DNA of 64,000 nucleotides from an uncultured Lachnospiraceae bacterium (GTDB taxonomy: Bacteria > Bacillota > Clostridia > Lachnospirales > Lachnospiraceae). A program made the position numbers and the translations under genes. The DNA is taken from NCBI GenBank assembly GCA_910584585.1, contig CAJUBP010000015.1, positions 1 to 64,000 of the forward strand. Reading direction: 5' to 3'. A model generated the notes under the pieces. The model made no database searches, was not told the DNA's origin, and saw only the letters and a list, made by a program, of their open reading frames with translations. This document shows positions 7,912 through 15,329 of this stretch, one piece after another; position 1 is the first letter of the stretch; every line of letters starts with the position of its first letter.

Positions 7912-8027
7912 AGAAGCCGAAGGATTCAAGCACGTCCGACGGTTGTTCAATCGGAAACGAGTAATCAATTTTAGAAAAACAAACGGATCACTGGCTATTC
8001 TCTATTCGCAGTAGAGGATAGCCTTTT
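7912..8027 (+). ncRNA. Probable type I antitoxin RNA, locus 1
   Basis: A transcript from the promoter at 7877-7905 would run about 115 nt without coding potential and end at the hairpin GGCTATTCTC...GAGGATAGCC (7993-8023) followed by TTTT. The hairpin lies just beyond the stop codon of the convergent 27-residue toxin gene, so both RNAs would share it as complementary sequence. This matches the known layout of holin-like toxin/antisense loci in Firmicutes. No transcript evidence can be had from sequence. Confidence 0.55.
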
Positions 8028-8030
8028 CCG

Positions 8031-8114
8031 TTACTTGCGGTTGTGTTTATTGTCTATGTATGTCAAGGCTGCAAAAATCACCAGCACCAACGTAAGCACT
8101 TCTAACGTATTCAT
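8031..8114 (-). CDS. Small hydrophobic holin-like toxin (Hol_Tox family), locus 1
   Basis: A 27-residue peptide, MNTLEVLTLVLVIFAAL... ending DNKHNRK: one hydrophobic membrane helix with a short basic tail. The start is well supported by AAAGGAGG six bases before the ATG, unusually strong for so short a gene. Upstream, at 8186-8194 on the minus strand, TGCTATAAT gives an extended -10 promoter. Peptides of this size and form are known as putative holin-like toxins that depolarise the membrane and are silenced by an antisense RNA. The convergent promoter and shared terminator hairpin support that reading. It is one of the few undamaged genes in the island. Confidence 0.7.
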   Translation of the reverse strand: MNTLEVLTLVLVIFAALTYIDNKHNRK

Positions 8115-8231
8115 ACCGACCTCCTTTCCGTTTCCAGAAAGGACAACCGCAGACTATCCCTACTCGCTCTAATCTGACTAAGAGAATTATAGCACGTTAT
8201 GTCGAATAATGCTATAAAAGATTTGCGTTAA

Positions 8232-8435
8232 TCACTCCGCCGCTTCCAATGCCACCTCTGCAAATTCCGCATCGCTCATGGCTTCCAGTTTCCCTATGAC
8301 CTGTCCGGCAAGCTCCACCATATCACTGTCCTGTATGTGGGGAATCACGTTCTTTATGTCGGCAATCATGCCCGTCCTGTCCTGCCCCGCAAACACACAC
8401 ATCAAATTGATTTCTTCCATTGTAAATTTATCCAT
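8232..8435 (-). CDS. Transposon-transfer assisting family protein
   Basis: A 67-residue acidic protein: FTMEEINLMCVFAGQDRTGMI at the start and KLEAMSDAEFAEVALEAAE at the end. This pattern is that of the small 'transposon-transfer assisting' proteins found in gut Firmicute conjugative transposons; their molecular role is not established. Length is normal for the family and the frame is intact. An SD-like GGGAGAT precedes the ATG. It lies between a toxin locus and sigma-like gene debris, consistent with a former ICE accessory region. Confidence 0.75.
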   Translation of the reverse strand: MDKFTMEEINLMCVFAGQDRTGMIADIKNVIPHIQDSDMVELAGQVIGKLEAMSDAEFAEVALEAAE

Positions 8436-8487
8436 AGCTTATATCTCCCTCTCTGATTTTTTCTCTGCTCCCTTTTCCGGGACTTCT

Positions 8488-8719
8488 TTATCCCTCTGCT
8501 CGATGACCGCCTTTTTCTCCGTTAAACTCCCTATGCCGCTGGTTCCATTGCTCAAGATTTCTGTCTCTCCTTTCCATCTGCCGAAATTCAGTGAATAATT
8601 GTTCAGACACTTCCAGTTCGTGGCGTTCCCCCCTGCCCGTCCTTAAAGCTGATAAAATACCTTTTGCCGCTTTCCGTGGATTCCTCCCGAAGCGTGTATG
8701 TCTTTGCCCCGTATGCCAT
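8488..8719 (-). pseudogene. ICE-type sigma-70-like protein, frameshifted and truncated
   Basis: After a strong GGAGGAAAGGAA ribosome site, ATG 8719 opens MAYGAKTYTLREESTESGKRYFISFKDGQG, the characteristic start of the small sigma-70-like proteins of gut ICEs. A run of six G then shifts the frame; the protein continues one frame over with ERHELEVSEQLFTEFRQ and ERRDRNLEQWNQRHREF. The usual remainder, including the helix-turn-helix that would recognise -35 elements, is missing. Beyond REF a different sequence is joined that ends in a charged tail typical of another ICE gene. So at least one frameshift and one deletion. Confidence 0.75.
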
Positions 8720-8799
8720 TTCCTTTCCTCCTGCTAAAAAGTAGGAGAGCGTTTATCTCTCCCCACCAGATAGCCCATAGGAAAATTCTGATTTCCCCT

Positions 8800-9365
8800 C
8801 TAACGCTTAAATGGCTTCAATCTGCTCCGCAGCCTTTCCACCCGTCTGTAAACAGACTTTACCTCCGCCTGCTTCTCCCTGTCCGCCATGCCCTCAAGGT
8901 ATTCGCCAAAGTCGCTCGCCCATCGGTAAAACCGCCTGTTGGAATTAAAATCTGCCCTGTCATCTGTGCGGATTTGCTCAATGGTTGCTTCATCAACGCC
9001 GCACTCACGCAGAATCTTTTCCTCGGCTTTGCAAGGATTTTTGCTTTGCGTTTATTGACAACGCTCTGTGTCACGCCTAACTGCAACCCGACTTCCCTCT
9101 CGGAAAGTTCCTCAAAGAAGATTGCTTGTATCAACGTCTGTTCACTGTCCGACAACAAAGGCAGGGCGGCTTTCAGCCTGTCCACCATCACCGCACGGAC
9201 AACGGTTTCCGCAACGTCTACCGCTTCATCAATAACGAAGTCAATCACATTTCCCTCACTGTCCGTAAATCCCTCCAATGACAGCAGGCTGTGGTTCGTG
9301 TCCAGTTTTTTCAGATAACGCCACCGTTCTTTGTCCTTGTAGAAATCTGCGTATTGTTCCCGCAC
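8800..9365 (-). pseudogene. Sigma-70-like regulator of mobile elements fused out of frame to a second sigma-like fragment
   Basis: Residues 1-115 form the ICE sigma-70-like protein: MREQYADFYKDKERWRYLKKL, GFTDSEGNVIDFVIDEAVD, LPLLSDSEQTLIQAIFFEEL and the helix-turn-helix EREVGLQLGVTQSVVNKRK. After KAKILAK the sense frame shifts; in the next frame a different conserved ICE protein appears (ILRECGVDEATIEQIR, DDRADFNSNRRFYRWAS, EYLEGMADREKQAEVKS) whose own middle is skipped to reach the end RLRSRLKPFKR. The first part alone could fold as a DNA-binding protein with a foreign tail, but the locus is clearly scrambled by deletions. Role if functional: transcription control of transfer genes. Confidence 0.7.
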
Positions 9366-9794
9366 TACTTCAAGCAGACAGCACTGCGGTATATACCGAT
9401 AAAAAACGACAAAAGAAAAACCGCAAAGGCTGTAACCACATAAGGAGATAATTTGAGAACATTATTGGAATACAACTTATTGGGGATAGCAAAGGCAAAA
9501 GTCGGCGTAAGAAGCAGAAACGCTTCTTGCACTGGCTTTCTTTAATGTCAACAATAAAATCGCACATTCGCAAAAGAAAAAATCCTTTGCTACAATACAG
9601 GCAAAGGAGGTCAAACAGATATGTAAAATCTAAAATACCACATGGCAATTGCGAATACGAACGACGAATTATCATCAACAGCTTAAATAATCCAAGAAAC
9701 AAACTGATTGAAAACGACAGATACACCAATGTGGTTGATGAAATTCTAGTCAAAATCGTAAACACACAAATCAAAATGACGGAGGGCTCGACTT
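9366..9794. other. Region without a supported gene
   Basis: A good ribosome site (AAAGGAGG near 9603) is followed by ATG and an immediate TAA, and then by another ATG frame of only a few codons. A forward frame through 9640-9790 reads NSLNNPRNKLIENDRYTNVV, which might be a gene remnant, but I do not recognise it. Nothing else convincing is present. Confidence 0.35.
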
Positions 9795-10169
9795 ATGGAA
9801 AAATCATTATTTGAGGAACTGGGCGGCAAATACGAAAGGCAAGGAGATTATTTAATCCCGTGCTTGACTGTGCCCGCCGAAGAAGCACAGTCGATAGGCA
9901 CATGGGGACAGCGGCATCTGGAATATCTGAAGCAGTACCATGAGGTTACATACACCAATCTTCTTACAAGCGGCAGGCTCAATGCTTACCTTGCCGACAT
10001 TGACAGGCAGGCGCAGGAATGCCTTGAACGGCTCATAGAGGGCATGAAGCAGGCGCAGGGTATTACAGAACAGCTAAAGGCTGAAAACGCCTTAGAATGG
10101 GTCGGACGGCTCAATAACATACGGGCTTGTGCGATGGAGATTGTGAACGAGGAAATCATTTACGCATAG
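9795..10169 (+). CDS. tnpV: Transposon-encoded protein TnpV
   Basis: A 124-residue protein of the TnpV family carried by Tn4451-like and other gut transposons. Recognisable segments are LFEELGGKYERQGDYLIPCL at the start, GTWGQRHLEYLKQYHEVTY in the middle, and LNAYLADIDRQAQECLERLI. Length is as usual and no breaks are seen. Its biochemical role is unknown; it is always found with transposons or ICEs. The ATG follows GGAGGG closely. It is transcribed toward the MarR gene but a promoter lies between them. Confidence 0.85.
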   Translation: MEKSLFEELGGKYERQGDYLIPCLTVPAEEAQSIGTWGQRHLEYLKQYHEVTYTNLLTSGRLNAYLADIDRQAQECLERLIEGMKQAQGITEQLKAENALEWVGRLNNIRACAMEIVNEEIIYA

Positions 10170-10269
10170 AGTATTGGCGGCAGAGGGAAAATGCTCTGTC
10201 GCTTTTCCTTTCGGGGAGTGATGTTTCATCTTTGAAAATCGAAATATTTTGAAACATTTCAATTAGGGA

Positions 10270-10298
10270 TTGATTTTTCAAACTGTATTTATTATAAT
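10270..10298 (+). promoter_or_regulatory. Sigma-A promoter of the marR-PNPOx pair
   Basis: TTGATT (10270-10275), 17-base spacer, TATAAT (10293-10298), about 45 bp before the MarR start. Confidence 0.75.
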
Positions 10299-10300
10299 TG

Positions 10301-10312
10301 TTCTATATAGAA
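10301..10312. promoter_or_regulatory. Palindrome TTCTATATAGAA, candidate MarR operator
   Basis: A perfect 12-base palindrome directly downstream of the -10 element and followed by a second half-site TTCTA. Its place at the transcription start suits autorepression by the MarR protein encoded next. Confidence 0.5.
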
Positions 10313-10341
10313 ATGTTCTAATAGGAATCGAGGTGATATGT

Positions 10342-10779
10342 TTGGAAACAAAGGGTGGATTTTATATTACACAAATCAAACAACTTCAAGATAGGATTTT
10401 TGAACGATTACTACTTGAAAACGGCATTGAAATAAGTGGTGGTCAAGGACGAATTTTATTTATTCTGTGGAAAACAGATAATCTTACGATTAGTGAAATA
10501 AGTGAAAAAACCTCTCTTGCAAAAAATACCGTATCTGTTGTAATAAATGGAATGGTAAATAAGGGAATTGTAGAGAGAAATATTAACCCCCACAATCGCC
10601 GACAAACGATTGTGTCACTCACTGAGTATGCAAAATCTTTACAGGAAAAATATGAAATGGTATCTCAGCAGATGAATGTATTATTTTATCAAGGCTTTTC
10701 AGAAGAAGAGCAAGGTCAATTTGAACGGTATCTTGCTCGGATACTTGAAACCTTGATTGCAAATCTACATACAAACTAA
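10342..10779 (+). CDS. MarR-family transcriptional regulator
   Basis: About 145 residues with a winged helix-turn-helix: LFILWKTDNLTISEISEKTSL, AKNTVSVVINGMVNKGIVERN and the wing NPHNRRQTIVSLTEYA. N- and C-terminal helices for dimerisation are present. The TTG at 10342 is chosen as start because GAGGTG lies six bases before it; the ATG at 10338 is out of frame. The next gene, a flavin-type oxidase, begins 26 bp after the stop, so the two form an operon and the regulator probably senses a redox-active or phenolic compound. The gene looks intact, unlike most of the island. Confidence 0.88.
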   Translation: METKGGFYITQIKQLQDRIFERLLLENGIEISGGQGRILFILWKTDNLTISEISEKTSLAKNTVSVVINGMVNKGIVERNINPHNRRQTIVSLTEYAKSLQEKYEMVSQQMNVLFYQGFSEEEQGQFERYLARILETLIANLHTN

Positions 10780-10805
10780 TAATTTCACGAGGAGGATAAT
10801 TTCCA

Positions 10806-11234
10806 ATGAAAACAAGAGAACATATTATTGAATTTATTAAAAAACAAAAAGTATCATTTATTGCTTCCGTAGATGAAGAAGGGTTCCCAAATATAAAAGC
10901 AATGTTTGTACCACGCAAGATTGAGGGAAATTGTTTTTATTTTACAACGAATACATCCGCTATGCGCTCGCAACAGTTTATAAAAAATCCAAAGGCAAGC
11001 GTCTATTTTTACAGCAAGGGACGCTTCAAATATGAGGGCATTATGCTAACCGGTACAATGGAAGTCTTGCAGGACGATAAAACAAAGCAAGAAATTTGGC
11101 GTACTGGGGATACCATGTTTTATAAGCAGGGCGTAACTGACCCAGATTACTGTGTATTAAAATTTACTGCAATAAAGGGCAGACATTATTGTGATTTGAA
11201 AACTGAAAGTTTTGATATTGAGGATTTACAATGA
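10806..11234 (+). CDS. Pyridoxamine 5'-phosphate oxidase family (FMN-binding split-barrel) protein
   Basis: A 142-residue flavin split-barrel protein. Features of the family are KVSFIASVDEEGFPNIKAMF, the NCFYFTTNTSAMRSQQFIKNPKASVYFY strand pair that binds the FMN phosphate, and YEGIMLTGTMEVLQDD. Such small proteins bind FMN or F420-like cofactors and often reduce or detoxify xenobiotics; PLP synthesis is not implied. GGAGGATAATT precedes the ATG. Its stop overlaps the start of a KTR fragment by the ATGA overlap, so they are translationally coupled. Confidence 0.88.
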   Translation: MKTREHIIEFIKKQKVSFIASVDEEGFPNIKAMFVPRKIEGNCFYFTTNTSAMRSQQFIKNPKASVYFYSKGRFKYEGIMLTGTMEVLQDDKTKQEIWRTGDTMFYKQGVTDPDYCVLKFTAIKGRHYCDLKTESFDIEDLQ

Positions 11235-11344
11235 TAGAAATAAAATGGATACGCTGCCCCATTTGTGGCGGTAAAACCCGTGACAAAATTAGAGAGAATA
11301 CTGTTTTGAAAAACTATCCTCTTTATTGCCGAAGTACAGATTAG
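11231..11344 (+). pseudogene. Cysteine-rich KTR protein, C-terminally truncated (copy 1)
   Basis: Opens by ATGA overlap with the PNPOx gene and reads WIRCPICGGKTRDKIRENTVLKNYPLYC before ending at RSTD. This is the first half of the ~60-70 residue cysteine-rich KTR family, with one CxxC zinc knuckle; the second cysteine pair (normally in a CPKC segment just beyond) is replaced. The product could not complete the zinc site. A second truncated copy lies at 12145-12261. Confidence 0.75.
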
Positions 11345-11491
11345 GACAGTTTGATTAGCTTATAAGCTATAAATCAATCATGCTACGGAGCGTTGCCTTT
11401 ATGAAAATGAGCGTTTCTTGTAATGGAGTATTGTGGAAATTATCATTAGGAAGGCAGCGATAAGCTGACTTAAATTTCGGAGGATTATAAA

Positions 11492-12148
11492 ATGGTGAAG
11501 AATGATGAAGCAAAAATAACATTAGGCGAAAAATTAAAGTCTGCACGGAAAAGCGTAGGACTTACGCAGGAACAATTGGCAGAAAAACTTTTAGTATCAC
11601 GGCAAGCAATTACCAAATGGGAAGCTGACAAAGGAATGCCCGATATAGAAAACCTAAAACAGCTTTCTAAGCTCCTTAATATCAGTATTGATTATCTTCT
11701 TGATAGTGGCGAAAGGATTGATTTATCCGTTATGAGAGAACCAATCAATCTTGACGACTATAATTATACCCGAAGGCTTAAAGGAAGATGGAGCAAAAAA
11801 GCAGGCAAAAAGGATATGGCGGTAATAAAAAAATATCCTAATGCCGAAATCCATTACCTGATGGGAAAACAAATTCCCACCAAAGGAGAAAAACTGATGG
11901 ATAATGCAATCGGTTTTTTAACGGATGCGCCATTTGGGATTCCCGATATTCTTAACGGTTTCAAAAACGCAGATAAAGAATTTTATCTTGTCAATCAGTC
12001 GGATAAGCAATTTTTTGTAATCGTGACCGATGAATTTATTGAAAGCAGACAGCTCGCGGAAAAGATAACCGACAAGAAATTTGCGATTGGGAATTTTTTA
12101 TTTGTTGACTGTGGTATCATTTCTGATTTTGAGGGTATTAAAAAATGA
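11492..12148 (+). CDS. XRE-family transcriptional regulator with C-terminal domain
   Basis: 218 residues. The N-terminal ~70 are a Cro/C1-type helix-turn-helix (LGEKLKSARKSVGLTQEQLA, VSRQAITKWEADKGMPD, LSKLLNISIDYLLD). The remaining ~145 residues form a separate domain with LKGRWSKKAGKKDMAVIKKY, HYLMGKQIPTKGEKLMDNAIG, and DKEFYLVNQSDKQFFVIVTD; similar tails occur in bacilli/clostridial regulators but the ligand is unknown to me. GGAGG lies 9 bases before the ATG. The stop overlaps the start of the second KTR fragment. No breaks are seen. Confidence 0.85.
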   Translation: MVKNDEAKITLGEKLKSARKSVGLTQEQLAEKLLVSRQAITKWEADKGMPDIENLKQLSKLLNISIDYLLDSGERIDLSVMREPINLDDYNYTRRLKGRWSKKAGKKDMAVIKKYPNAEIHYLMGKQIPTKGEKLMDNAIGFLTDAPFGIPDILNGFKNADKEFYLVNQSDKQFFVIVTDEFIESRQLAEKITDKKFAIGNFLFVDCGIISDFEGIKK

Positions 12149-12261
12149 TAACTAATCATAAAAAGCCATACAATGCGGAATGGGTACGTTGTCCTGTTTG
12201 CGGAGCTAAAACCCGTGATAGAATTAGAGAGGATACCATTTTGAAGAACTACCCTCTCTAA
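12145..12261 (+). pseudogene. Cysteine-rich KTR protein, C-terminally truncated (copy 2)
   Basis: 38 codons: AEWVRCPVCGAKTRDRIRED then TILKNYPL and stop. It starts by ATGA overlap with the XRE gene, as copy 1 does with its upstream gene. It ends at almost the same residue as copy 1, losing the second CxxC. The two share about three quarters of residues. Confidence 0.75.
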
Positions 12262-12483
12262 GGGAGCTGCACCGCATCCTACATAAAAGTATCCTTATCT
12301 GGCGACAACAAAGGCTGTCATACCTTTACGGCTTATAGAGATTTTATTTCTATTATGTAGATATTTGACTTCTACTTGTGGGGTGCAAAGCCCCCATGAC
12401 TTGATAAGGATTTTTTTAACTGGATTCCTGCCAATCCCCAATATGCTATATACGGATAAATTTTGTATATGGTGAGCAATACC

Positions 12484-12521
12484 GCCCACCAAAACACCGT
12501 TTTTTTATATGGTGGGCGTTT
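12484..12521 (+). terminator. Hairpin terminator
   Basis: GCCCACC and GGTGGGC pair around a T-rich loop and are followed by GTTTTCC. It ends the XRE/KTR transcript. Confidence 0.6.
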
Positions 12522-12546
12522 TCCTTAAAACCGTATGAAATAAAAT

Positions 12547-12590
12547 AGAGCCGACAAACTGTGATTTTATTTCACAAGTTCATCGGCTCT
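12547..12590. terminator. Inverted repeat AGAGCCGA/TCGGCTCT
   Basis: An 8-bp stem, extended inward by imperfect pairing of GTGATTTTATTTCAC. It lies between convergent gene remnants and may terminate from both sides. Confidence 0.5.
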
Positions 12591-12620
12591 GCATCTATGT
12601 GTCTGGCTCTGTGATGACTG

Positions 12621-12881
12621 CTATTTGTAAATTTTCTGCTTTAATGCAACAATATAGGTATGATATTTTTCTGCCATCGCCATTGCCCATTTACTTGTAT
12701 CGGCACTGTCATTGTCGGCGTATTGCCAAATATCCGTGCTTCCCATATAACTGCATAAAGCAAGTTCGGGTAAAACAATTACATCAGGAGATATTGTTTT
12801 TGCAATCAAAGTTTCAATGTATTGCTTCCGTGCTGAAATCCCCTTTATATCGTTATCAAGTTCTAATGAATAAATGTTCAT
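12621..12881 (-). pseudogene. Carbon-nitrogen hydrolase (nitrilase superfamily), N-terminal fragment
   Basis: Starts MNIYSLELDNDIKGISARKQ and shows the catalytic-glutamate strand PDVIVLPELALCSYM, typical of the first third of nitrilase-superfamily amidases. It stops after EKYHTYIVALKQKIYK, so the catalytic lysine and cysteine regions (normally at about residues 110-150) are absent. Full-length relatives are about 250-270 residues. The stop lies 15 bp downstream of a TetR-type gene remnant on the same strand, which probably regulated it. Confidence 0.75.
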
Positions 12882-12896
12882 AGCTTTGACCCCTCA

Positions 12897-13335
12897 TCAA
12901 ATAAAAATCTCTTTCGGAATTTGGAGCATCCTGCACAAAAAATCTATGATTAACTTCATCTGTTTTTCTTCGCTTAATTCAATAAAGGATTTTTCATGCA
13001 ACAGGCCACTAATCCCTTTTAGAATGAATGGTGCAAGCCATTCTATATCATTTAAGTCACTTTTCTGGGCAAATTGTAGTATTTCTATAAGCATTGCCGT
13101 AAAAGAGGGAAGCATTGCTTCAAATGTCATCTCGTGCAATGTTGATAAGACTGTCCAATGAATATTGTTTGAAGAAAGTTTTGCATAATCGTTCATTGCC
13201 TTTATATATCCAGCCTTTAAGTATTCTAACCTTTTTCGTGGTGTCATATTATTGAGCTTTTCACTCATTAGTGAAGAAAGCTGCTCTCCTTGCTTTTTCA
13301 TAAACACTTCAAATGCTTTATTGAAAACCTCTGAA
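12897..13335 (-). pseudogene. TetR-family regulator, C-terminal ligand domain only
   Basis: From about 13335 leftward the protein reads SEVFNKAFEVFMKKQGEQ, NMTPRKRLEYLKAGYIKA and ends CRMLQIPKEIFI: an all-helical TetR C-terminal domain. The N-terminal DNA-binding helices are missing; the sequence before SEVF belongs in other frames to the neighbouring gene. It can therefore not bind DNA. Confidence 0.7.
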
Positions 13336-13870
13336 TATCCCCCGGATTTTTGATGTAGGTATCCACAAAGCGGTAACTGAGCCGCCCTCCGTCCTTTCCA
13401 ATACTGACACAGTAGACAGACGCAAACTCCCCGTTTTCCAGTATCCACATCTCGCTTTCAAGGCACAGGACAAAGTTATCTGAAAACAGTTCCCTTATCT
13501 CACAGCCTATCTTGCAGGCAGGATAGCAGAAAAGCACGTCCGTCATGGCGAAAGGTTCTTTCCCCGTACCGTCATCCCCCTCCATCATCATCACGTCTTT
13601 CATGTTCTTTTTGATAGAATGGAATAACTGGCTGGAATAGTTCTCCGCTTCATATTCCCTCGGATCGCTCCCATCGCCCAAAAACTCCGCAGAATCATCA
13701 AACTCACTGTCCTCATACAGCCGGAACAGGCGGAGAAGGCATTCCCGCATCTTATCCTCTGTCAATCCTTCCTCCTGCACGTCCTTTTCCCTCGCTGCTT
13801 TGGGTTTCCTTTTCCCTGCCGCATAACGGATTCCGCCCAATACCGCTGCTCCCGCCACCGCCGCAAAGGA
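13298..13870 (-). pseudogene. Fragment of an unidentified membrane-anchored mobile-element protein
   Basis: The frame begins within the end of the integrase fragment with a hydrophobic segment (VIAAVSFAAVAGAAVLGGI), then a basic stretch AAGKRKPK, an acidic region, and a globular part containing LFHSIKKNMKDVMMMEGDD and ESEMWILENGEFASVYCVS. No start codon with SD is seen and the end is joined to the TetR remnant. Similar ELWILEDGRF-like segments occur in uncharacterised proteins of clostridial mobile elements. I do not know its function. Confidence 0.45.
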
Positions 13871-13878
13871 AACTGCTG

Positions 13879-14205
13879 CTATAACACGATTTTCAGATTG
13901 TCCATTTCCTTTTGTTTGGTATTCGGTAAAACGTGGCTGTATAAGTCCATTGTCATTGCAAAGCTGCTATGCCCCAGAATGGTCTTTAAGGTCTGCGGAC
14001 TTCCGCCCTGTTCTATGTATCGTGTCGCAAAGGTATCTCTTAGAGCGTGTAATGTGAAATGCTCTATCGCCTTGACCTGTTCTTCCAGTCTGGAAAGTGC
14101 GCTGGTAATTGCCCGGTTTACGGTGCAGTTATCAACCATCTTTCCATACACCGACACAAACACCCTGTTTTCTTCCTTGTCTATCGGAATAACAATGCTC
14201 CGCAT
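13879..14205 (-). pseudogene. Tyrosine integrase C-terminal catalytic fragment (second integrase)
   Basis: Keeps the catalytic end missing from the first integrase: HALRDTFATRYIEQGG (HxxR), LGHSSFAMTMDLYSHV (second His and the tyrosine nucleophile) and the tail KQKEMDNLKIVL. The usual H-L-R-H-T-F reads H-A-L-R-D-T-F. The upstream two thirds are absent, so this is a remnant, probably the prophage integrase. It does not complete the left-end integrase, whose family and sequence differ. Confidence 0.8.
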
Positions 14206-14235
14206 TTTCCTCTGCTTTGCCAGTACACCGAAGTG

Positions 14236-14340
14236 ATATCTAATATTTGTAATTTTTTAAAATGCCAGCCAGGGGATTTAATGGAATATGTGCCGGACAA
14301 CAACCAATCCGCCCCGGCTCCCGAACCTGATAAGGAATAG
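14236..14340 (+). pseudogene. C-terminal piece of a small Cro/C1-type helix-turn-helix protein
   Basis: Reads VISNICNFLKCQPGDLMEYV then a short acidic/proline tail PAPEPDKE. The CxPGDLMEYV end is characteristic of ~70-residue XRE proteins of mobile elements. The DNA-binding helices are missing. It is divergent from the integrase fragment. Confidence 0.6.
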
Positions 14341-14931
14341 CCATCACACCACCGTCTTATCAGGTGGAAAATGCCCTTTACTCACTCACCCTGCGGAGAA
14401 AGCACAGCCCTTGATTTTACTGGGTTTTCTCTTTACTCCCCCAAGTTTCCCACCCCTCTATGAAAAGTAGGTGAGTAAGGGGGGGGGAGAAAGCAGGGCA
14501 GAGGAAAGCAAAATTTATATTCCCCCTCATTCCTCAAAACCCCCAATACCTCTTTATCAAGTAAAGGGAAAATGTCCGTCAGTGTAGTTATTACGAAACT
14601 ATCAGCAGTAACCACATAGAGGATATGTCAAGCTGTCACAGTGAAAACTTTTCACCGTCAGGGTGCTACCAAATTACAGGCAGGGAGTACAGCGGAATTT
14701 CCCGCCCCATTCTTCATACATGAGGAATGAAACGCCTGCTGCCGGAATCCCTTTGTAAAAGCTCTATCTGCCCCATATCGGGCTTGTACTGCCTTGCCTG
14801 ATAAAAGTAGCGTCTATGCCGTTACAATCCAAAATAGGGGCTTGTGGCATGTTTCTGTGGGTATTCTGAAAAGTGGAATCACCTGATAAGAGAATGAGAG
14901 GGCAACAGACGGCTTTCACAACCATATTACA
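14341..14931. other. Non-coding stretch inside the island
   Basis: No gene is supported. It includes a long G-run near 14479, ACTCAC/GTGAGT inverted motifs at about 14375 and 14470, and a TTGATTTTACTGG motif near 14413 that recurs around 19137. It may be former regulatory or replication-related DNA. Confidence 0.35.
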
Positions 14932-14950
14932 ATAAACGTATGTTTGGTTC

Positions 14951-14979
14951 TTGAATCCTGCTGCCAAATGTGCTATATT
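14951..14979 (+). promoter_or_regulatory. Promoter of the antisense RNA of toxin locus 2
   Basis: TTGAAT (14951-14956), 17-base spacer, TATATT (14974-14979). Just upstream is AAACGTATGTTT, a palindrome resembling Gram-positive LexA boxes. A 40-base block covering this area recurs at 50821-50860. Confidence 0.6.
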
Positions 14980-14985
14980 AAGCAT

Positions 14986-15092
14986 AGAAAAAGGGAAAGC
15001 CATAGAAGCGGCTCTACCCCTCAAACAACTAAGCTAAAACCTCTTATGAGGTAAGCCGTCGCTATTGACAGTAGTGGCGGCTATTTCTTTTT
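14986..15092 (+). ncRNA. Probable type I antitoxin RNA, locus 2
   Basis: A transcript of about 105 nt from the promoter above would end at GCCGTCGC...GTGGCGGC (15055-15081) followed by a T-rich tract (to 15093). It contains an internal hairpin CCTCTTATGAGG. It overlaps the last codons and stop of the convergent toxin gene, as in known type I systems. Confidence 0.6.
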
Positions 15093-15176
15093 TCCCTTGT
15101 AAACCTGATAAATCAAATTCGCAAGGGCGACAATGAGTATACCGATCTGGATTAAATCCTGATATGTAACATACAT
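15081..15176 (-). CDS. Small holin-like toxin (Hol_Tox family), locus 2
   Basis: A 31-residue peptide, MYVTYQDLIQIGILIVALAN followed by LIYQVYKGKKK: polar start, one membrane helix, basic tail. AAAGGAGGG lies nine bases before the ATG. This is a well-recognised putative holin-like toxin sequence type in Firmicutes. Its stop codon runs into the shared terminator hairpin with the antisense RNA. A decayed chromosomal relative sits at 32500-32600. Likely role is a membrane-acting stabilising toxin of the island; inference from family. Confidence 0.8.
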   Translation of the reverse strand: MYVTYQDLIQIGILIVALANLIYQVYKGKKK

Positions 15177-15329
15177 TGCATCGCCCTCCTTTCTTTCGTC
15201 TGGAGGGCTACTTGAACCCTCCGCAAAAAACAAGAGGGGTAAAGCCGCCTTGGCTCTATGGTTTCCCATGCCGCTATCATAGCACACATTTCCGTGTCAG
15301 GCAATTATAATCTTCTGTTTTCTTCCCGG

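Noticed and set aside
9370..9774. 134-residue minus-strand frame with hydrophobic stretches that looks like a membrane protein
   Set aside because: No ribosome site and strong compositional bias caused by A-rich DNA on the other strand; no membrane-protein pattern beyond random hydrophobicity.
13879..14205. Idea that the second integrase fragment supplies the catalytic half of the left-end integrase (split integrase)
   Set aside because: The two pieces come from different integrase subfamilies, lie 10 kb apart, and the fragment has no start codon with a ribosome site.
14479..14490. Long G-run that might be a phase-variation tract
   Set aside because: It lies in non-coding DNA with no promoter or gene start near, so no switch can be proposed.
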